From contig CAJONF010000162.1 of assembly GCA_905236665.1 (NCBI GenBank), forward strand, positions 1-8,062: DNA of 8,062 nt, in the 5' to 3' direction. Made by a program: the position numbers and the translations under genes. The notes beneath the pieces were generated by a model. It was given only the letters and a program-made list of their open reading frames with translations. It did no database searches and was not told the origin of the DNA. The stretch comes from an uncultured Selenomonadaceae bacterium. Its GTDB lineage: Bacteria > Bacillota > Negativicutes > Selenomonadales > Selenomonadaceae. Positions 5,858 through 8,062 of this stretch are shown here, piece by piece. The stretch's first letter is position 1. Each line of letters begins with the position of its first letter.

Positions 5858-7468
5858 TTAAATCACCTCACAGACGCCACATCTTTTGCAATTTTCAAAG
5901 CAAGGCAACGTAGTTTTTAAATTTTTCGCCCGATTTAATTCCGCAATCAGATATTTTTTGCTAAATCCTTGATTTAAAAAATCCCACGGCAAATTTTCTT
6001 CCAAATCTCGTTCGCGCAGATAAAAATTTTCATCTAAGCCCGCCGCTTTGAAATTTTTCCTAAATTCTTGTGATGACTCCGATTTTATAACTATTTCCGA
6101 AATTTTTTTATCGCCGCGTGATAAAATCGCTTGCATTTCCGATTCTTTTATGGATTCTGAAATTATTTCTACGCCACGCACTGATTTTAAACTACTGCGC
6201 AAAATTTTAAAAGCCGCGTCTAAATATTTTTTTCCGGCGAATTTTGACCACTGAAATGGCGTAAATGGCTTCGGCACAAACGGATTTACGCTTAAAGTTA
6301 GTCGTCCGTCGCAAAAATTTTTAACTTTCAATGCGAGTTTTGCAATTTCTTCCACGTCTGATAATTCCTCAAATGGCAAGCCGACCATAAAATATAGCCG
6401 GAAATTTTTTATGCCCGCCTTTAATCCAAATTCAACCGCTGAAAAAACATTTTCTTCCGTAATTCCTTTATTTACAACGGCGCGCATTTTTTCCGAGCCA
6501 ACTTCCGGCGCGATTGTCAAAGTTTTTAATCCGCTTTTTGCCAGAGATTTTACCAGCTCAAATGTCACGGAATCTGCGCGAAATGACGCAACCGACATTT
6601 GCAAACGATTTTCCAAAATAAATCTGCAAAGTTCGTCGATTTTTGGATAATCCGATATCGCCGCTCCCATTAAACCAATTTTTTTGCCGAATTTTTTTGC
6701 GTCGGTTATATTTTTTTTCAAAATTTCCAGAGAATGATTACGCGGCTTGCGAAAACAGTAGCCCGCCATACAAAATCGGCAATGCCGCCCACAACCACGC
6801 GCCGTTTCGAGCAGATACATATTAAATTCGGCATCATCAGTCAAAATTGTAGAATGAGCCGGAAAATCGTCGAGATTTTTAATCCATTGGCGCGAAACTG
6901 ATTTTTTGAACGCAGGAACATAAACGCCGGGGATTTTTGAAAGATTTTCCAATTTTTTTTGCCGCGGCAGGTGTTCAGAGGAAATAATTTCATCAATAAG
7001 CGGCGGAAGAATAATTTCACCTTCGCCGATAACAAAGGCATCAAAAATTTTGGCAATCGGTTCCGGATTAAATGTTGCACAAGGACCGCCGGCAATAATT
7101 ATCGGGTCAAAATCAGTTCGTTGGCTTGAATGCGGATTTATTTTACCGAGCCGCAAAATTTTTACTATATTAAAATAATCCGGTTCAAAACTCACGGCGA
7201 AACCGATGATTTGGAACTTATTAAGTGGCGTTTGAGTTTCTAGGCTGAGAATTTTATTAACATTAGTCGGGAGGAAGAATCTTTCACAAGAAATTTCTTT
7301 TTGAGCGTTGAGAAGTTGATAAATAATATGAATACCAAGGTTGCTCATGCCGACGCGGTAAAAATTTGGATAAACAAGCGCGAATTTCAATCTGCCGCCG
7401 GAAATTTCGGTTAAATTCGTTTCAGCGGCTAATTTAGCGCGCAAATCGTCTTCGTAAGTGCGAATCAT
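5858..7468 (-). CDS. B12-binding-type radical SAM protein of unknown function (TIGR03960-like)
   Basis: This 536-aa protein has an N-terminal Rossmann-like B12-type domain followed by a radical SAM barrel. From the chosen start, YPNFYRVGMSNLG (33-45) opens the first domain; it occupies the place of the cobalamin DxHxxG signature but has no His. GGPCATFNPEP (127-137) and GEGE (148-151) follow. The radical SAM cluster motif is CGRHCRFC (CX3CX2C, Cys226, 230, 233), with barrel motifs TIAPEVGSEKMR (318-329) and MVGLPFEE (361-368). The C-terminus, from LPWDFLNQGFSKKYL, ends in four cysteines (523, 527, 530, 533), which could hold a second Fe-S cluster. The layout matches an uncharacterised family sometimes fused or adjacent to DUF2344; no such domain is present here. 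The longest frame starts at 7495, but GGAGG (7479-7475) sits 6 nt before ATG 7468. The -10 box also overlaps 7495, ruling out that start if this promoter is used. It is the first gene of the operon with trkA and DUF47. Confidence 0.87.
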   Translation of the reverse strand: MIRTYEDDLRAKLAAETNLTEISGGRLKFALVYPNFYRVGMSNLGIHIIYQLLNAQKEISCERFFLPTNVNKILSLETQTPLNKFQIIGFAVSFEPDYFNIVKILRLGKINPHSSQRTDFDPIIIAGGPCATFNPEPIAKIFDAFVIGEGEIILPPLIDEIISSEHLPRQKKLENLSKIPGVYVPAFKKSVSRQWIKNLDDFPAHSTILTDDAEFNMYLLETARGCGRHCRFCMAGYCFRKPRNHSLEILKKNITDAKKFGKKIGLMGAAISDYPKIDELCRFILENRLQMSVASFRADSVTFELVKSLAKSGLKTLTIAPEVGSEKMRAVVNKGITEENVFSAVEFGLKAGIKNFRLYFMVGLPFEELSDVEEIAKLALKVKNFCDGRLTLSVNPFVPKPFTPFQWSKFAGKKYLDAAFKILRSSLKSVRGVEIISESIKESEMQAILSRGDKKISEIVIKSESSQEFRKNFKAAGLDENFYLRERDLEENLPWDFLNQGFSKKYLIAELNRAKNLKTTLPCFENCKRCGVCEVI

Positions 7469-7473
7469 TGAAT

Positions 7474-7480
7474 CCCTCCA
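7474..7480 (-). promoter_or_regulatory. Ribosome binding site deciding the radical SAM start
   Basis: TGGAGGG on the - strand (7480-7474) places GGAGG 6 nt ahead of ATG 7468. The farther upstream ATG at 7495 has no such site before it. Confidence 0.8.
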
Positions 7481-7493
7481 AAAATTTTTCGTC

Positions 7494-7502
7494 ATTATAA
7501 CA
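7494..7502 (-). promoter_or_regulatory. Extended -10 promoter of the radical SAM-trkA-DUF47 operon
   Basis: On the - strand TGTTATAAT (7502-7494) is a perfect TATAAT with the extended -10 TG one base upstream. The -35 position (about 7517-7522, AATCGG) does not match TTGACA, so recognition would depend on the extended -10. Transcription should start near 7487, giving a leader of about 20 nt. The spacer lies inside the upstream gene's terminator hairpin. Confidence 0.7.
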
Positions 7503-7503
7503 G

Positions 7504-7533
7504 AAAAAAGCCCGCCCCGATTTGGGACGAGCT
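7504..7533 (-). terminator. Rho-independent terminator of the PTS gene
   Basis: On the - strand AGCTCGTCCC (7533-7524) pairs with GGGGCGGGCT (7518-7509) as a 10-bp stem with two G-U pairs and a 5-nt loop, followed by a T run (7508-7504). It lies 25 nt after the PTS stop codon at 7559. Confidence 0.9.
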
Positions 7534-7558
7534 GAAAATTTTTTATGGTGACTAAATT

Positions 7559-8062
7559 TTAATCTTGCGGTCTGGGTTTTCTGATAAAGCCGAGAATCAC
7601 GGAACCGACGATTGAGCCGACGATAATCGAGAGCAGATACATAAGCGGGTTGCCGATGGTCGGGACGACGAAAATTCCGCCGTGCGGAGCCATAAGCGTG
7701 CAGTCAAACATCATAACGCCCGCGCCTGCAATAGCCGAACCGACAACGCAAGCCGGAATGACATGGAGCGGGTCACCAGCTGCAAACGGAATCGCGCCTT
7801 CAGTGATGAACGATAAGCCCATAATGATATTGGTTGCAGTAGTTTTTTGTTCACTCTTTGTGAATTTGCTTTTAAAGAAAATGGTAGCAAGCGCAATAGC
7901 AATCGGGGGAACCATGCCGCCCGCCATAGCCGCCGCGATGACGTAATAGTTGCCGTCCGCCAGCAAGCCAACGCCCGTGACATAAGCCGCTTTGTTCAAA
8001 GGACCGCCCATATCTACAGCCATCATGCCGCCGATAACTGCGCCCATGATGAGTTTTGCAGA
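7559..8062 (-). CDS. PTS fructose-type permease IIC component, C-terminal part
   Basis: The frame is open through the right edge, so this is the last 167 residues of a longer gene. The permease part of the fructose PTS takes up sugar across the membrane while phosphorylating it with EIIB. Family hallmarks are visible, counted from the first whole codon at the edge: MAVDMGGPLNKAAY (14-27), the substrate-site segment FITEGAIPFAAGDPLHVIP (85-103), and MAPHGGIF (124-131). There are several hydrophobic helices between and after them. It ends shortly after the last helix with a basic FIRKPRPQD tail. The fructose-like IIC class is clear; fructose itself as substrate is likely, but mannitol-like or other sugars cannot be excluded. 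Whether IIA and IIB are fused upstream or encoded separately cannot be seen. The gene ends at its own strong terminator. Confidence 0.92.
   Translation of the reverse strand, partial: SAKLIMGAVIGGMMAVDMGGPLNKAAYVTGVGLLADGNYYVIAAAMAGGMVPPIAIALATIFFKSKFTKSEQKTTATNIIMGLSFITEGAIPFAAGDPLHVIPACVVGSAIAGAGVMMFDCTLMAPHGGIFVVPTIGNPLMYLLSIIVGSIVGSVILGFIRKPRPQD

Noticed and set aside
6841..7095. 84-codon open frame on the - strand inside the radical SAM gene
   Set aside because: It is out of frame with a strongly recognisable radical SAM protein on the same strand, has no ribosome binding site or family resemblance, and is explained by overlap.
7650..7983. Two open frames (98 codons on +, 90 codons on -) within the PTS gene
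   Set aside because: Both are shadows of the conserved PTS IIC coding sequence, whose motifs (GPLNKAAY, TEGAIPF, PHGG) are unmistakable.

Overview
The window looks like an ordinary low-to-mid-GC bacterial chromosome segment. The likely source is a Gram-negative-type Firmicute (Negativicutes, for example a Selenomonas-like anaerobe). The reasons are strong AGGAGGTGA-type ribosome binding sites, A+T-rich coding sequence with many AAATTTT runs, a fused TAXI-type TRAP permease, a PutP very close to the enterobacterial protein, and a fructose PTS. The taxonomic call is an inference; there is no rRNA or other marker here.

Layout. The + strand carries the tail of an ATP-binding (RsbW/SpoIIAB-like) protein (3-176), a terminator, a near-consensus promoter, and a complete putP sodium/proline symporter starting at TTG (269-1747). 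A bidirectional terminator separates putP from everything that follows, which is all on the - strand. Read in transcription order (high to low coordinates), these are: the 3' end of a fructose-type PTS IIC gene (running off the right edge, ending at 7559) with its terminator; an operon of a B12-type radical SAM protein (5858-7468), trkA (4517-5857) and a PhoU-like DUF47 gene (3848-4504) with a terminator; and a single fused TRAP permease gene (1807-3717).

How the genes fit together. Most are membrane-transport functions: Na+/proline uptake, TRAP uptake of an unknown (probably carboxylate-type) substrate, fructose-type PTS uptake, and the cytoplasmic regulators of K+ and phosphate transport. 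Three transport parts appear without their usual partners in the window: the TRAP permease has no TAXI binding protein, TrkA has no TrkH/TrkG, and the DUF47 protein has no Pit transporter. The radical SAM-trkA-DUF47 operon is tightly packed (0 and 12 nt gaps, with ribosome binding sites overlapping the preceding stop or 3' end), so translation is probably coupled.

Three starts were set from ribosome binding sites: TTG for putP, ATG at 3717 for the TRAP permease (9 nt inside the longest frame), and ATG at 7468 for the radical SAM gene (27 nt inside the longest frame). The most notable non-coding signal is a perfect 12-bp palindrome of LacI/Cra type in front of the TRAP permease. I see no CRISPR array, insertion sequence, tRNA, rRNA or clearly novel system.
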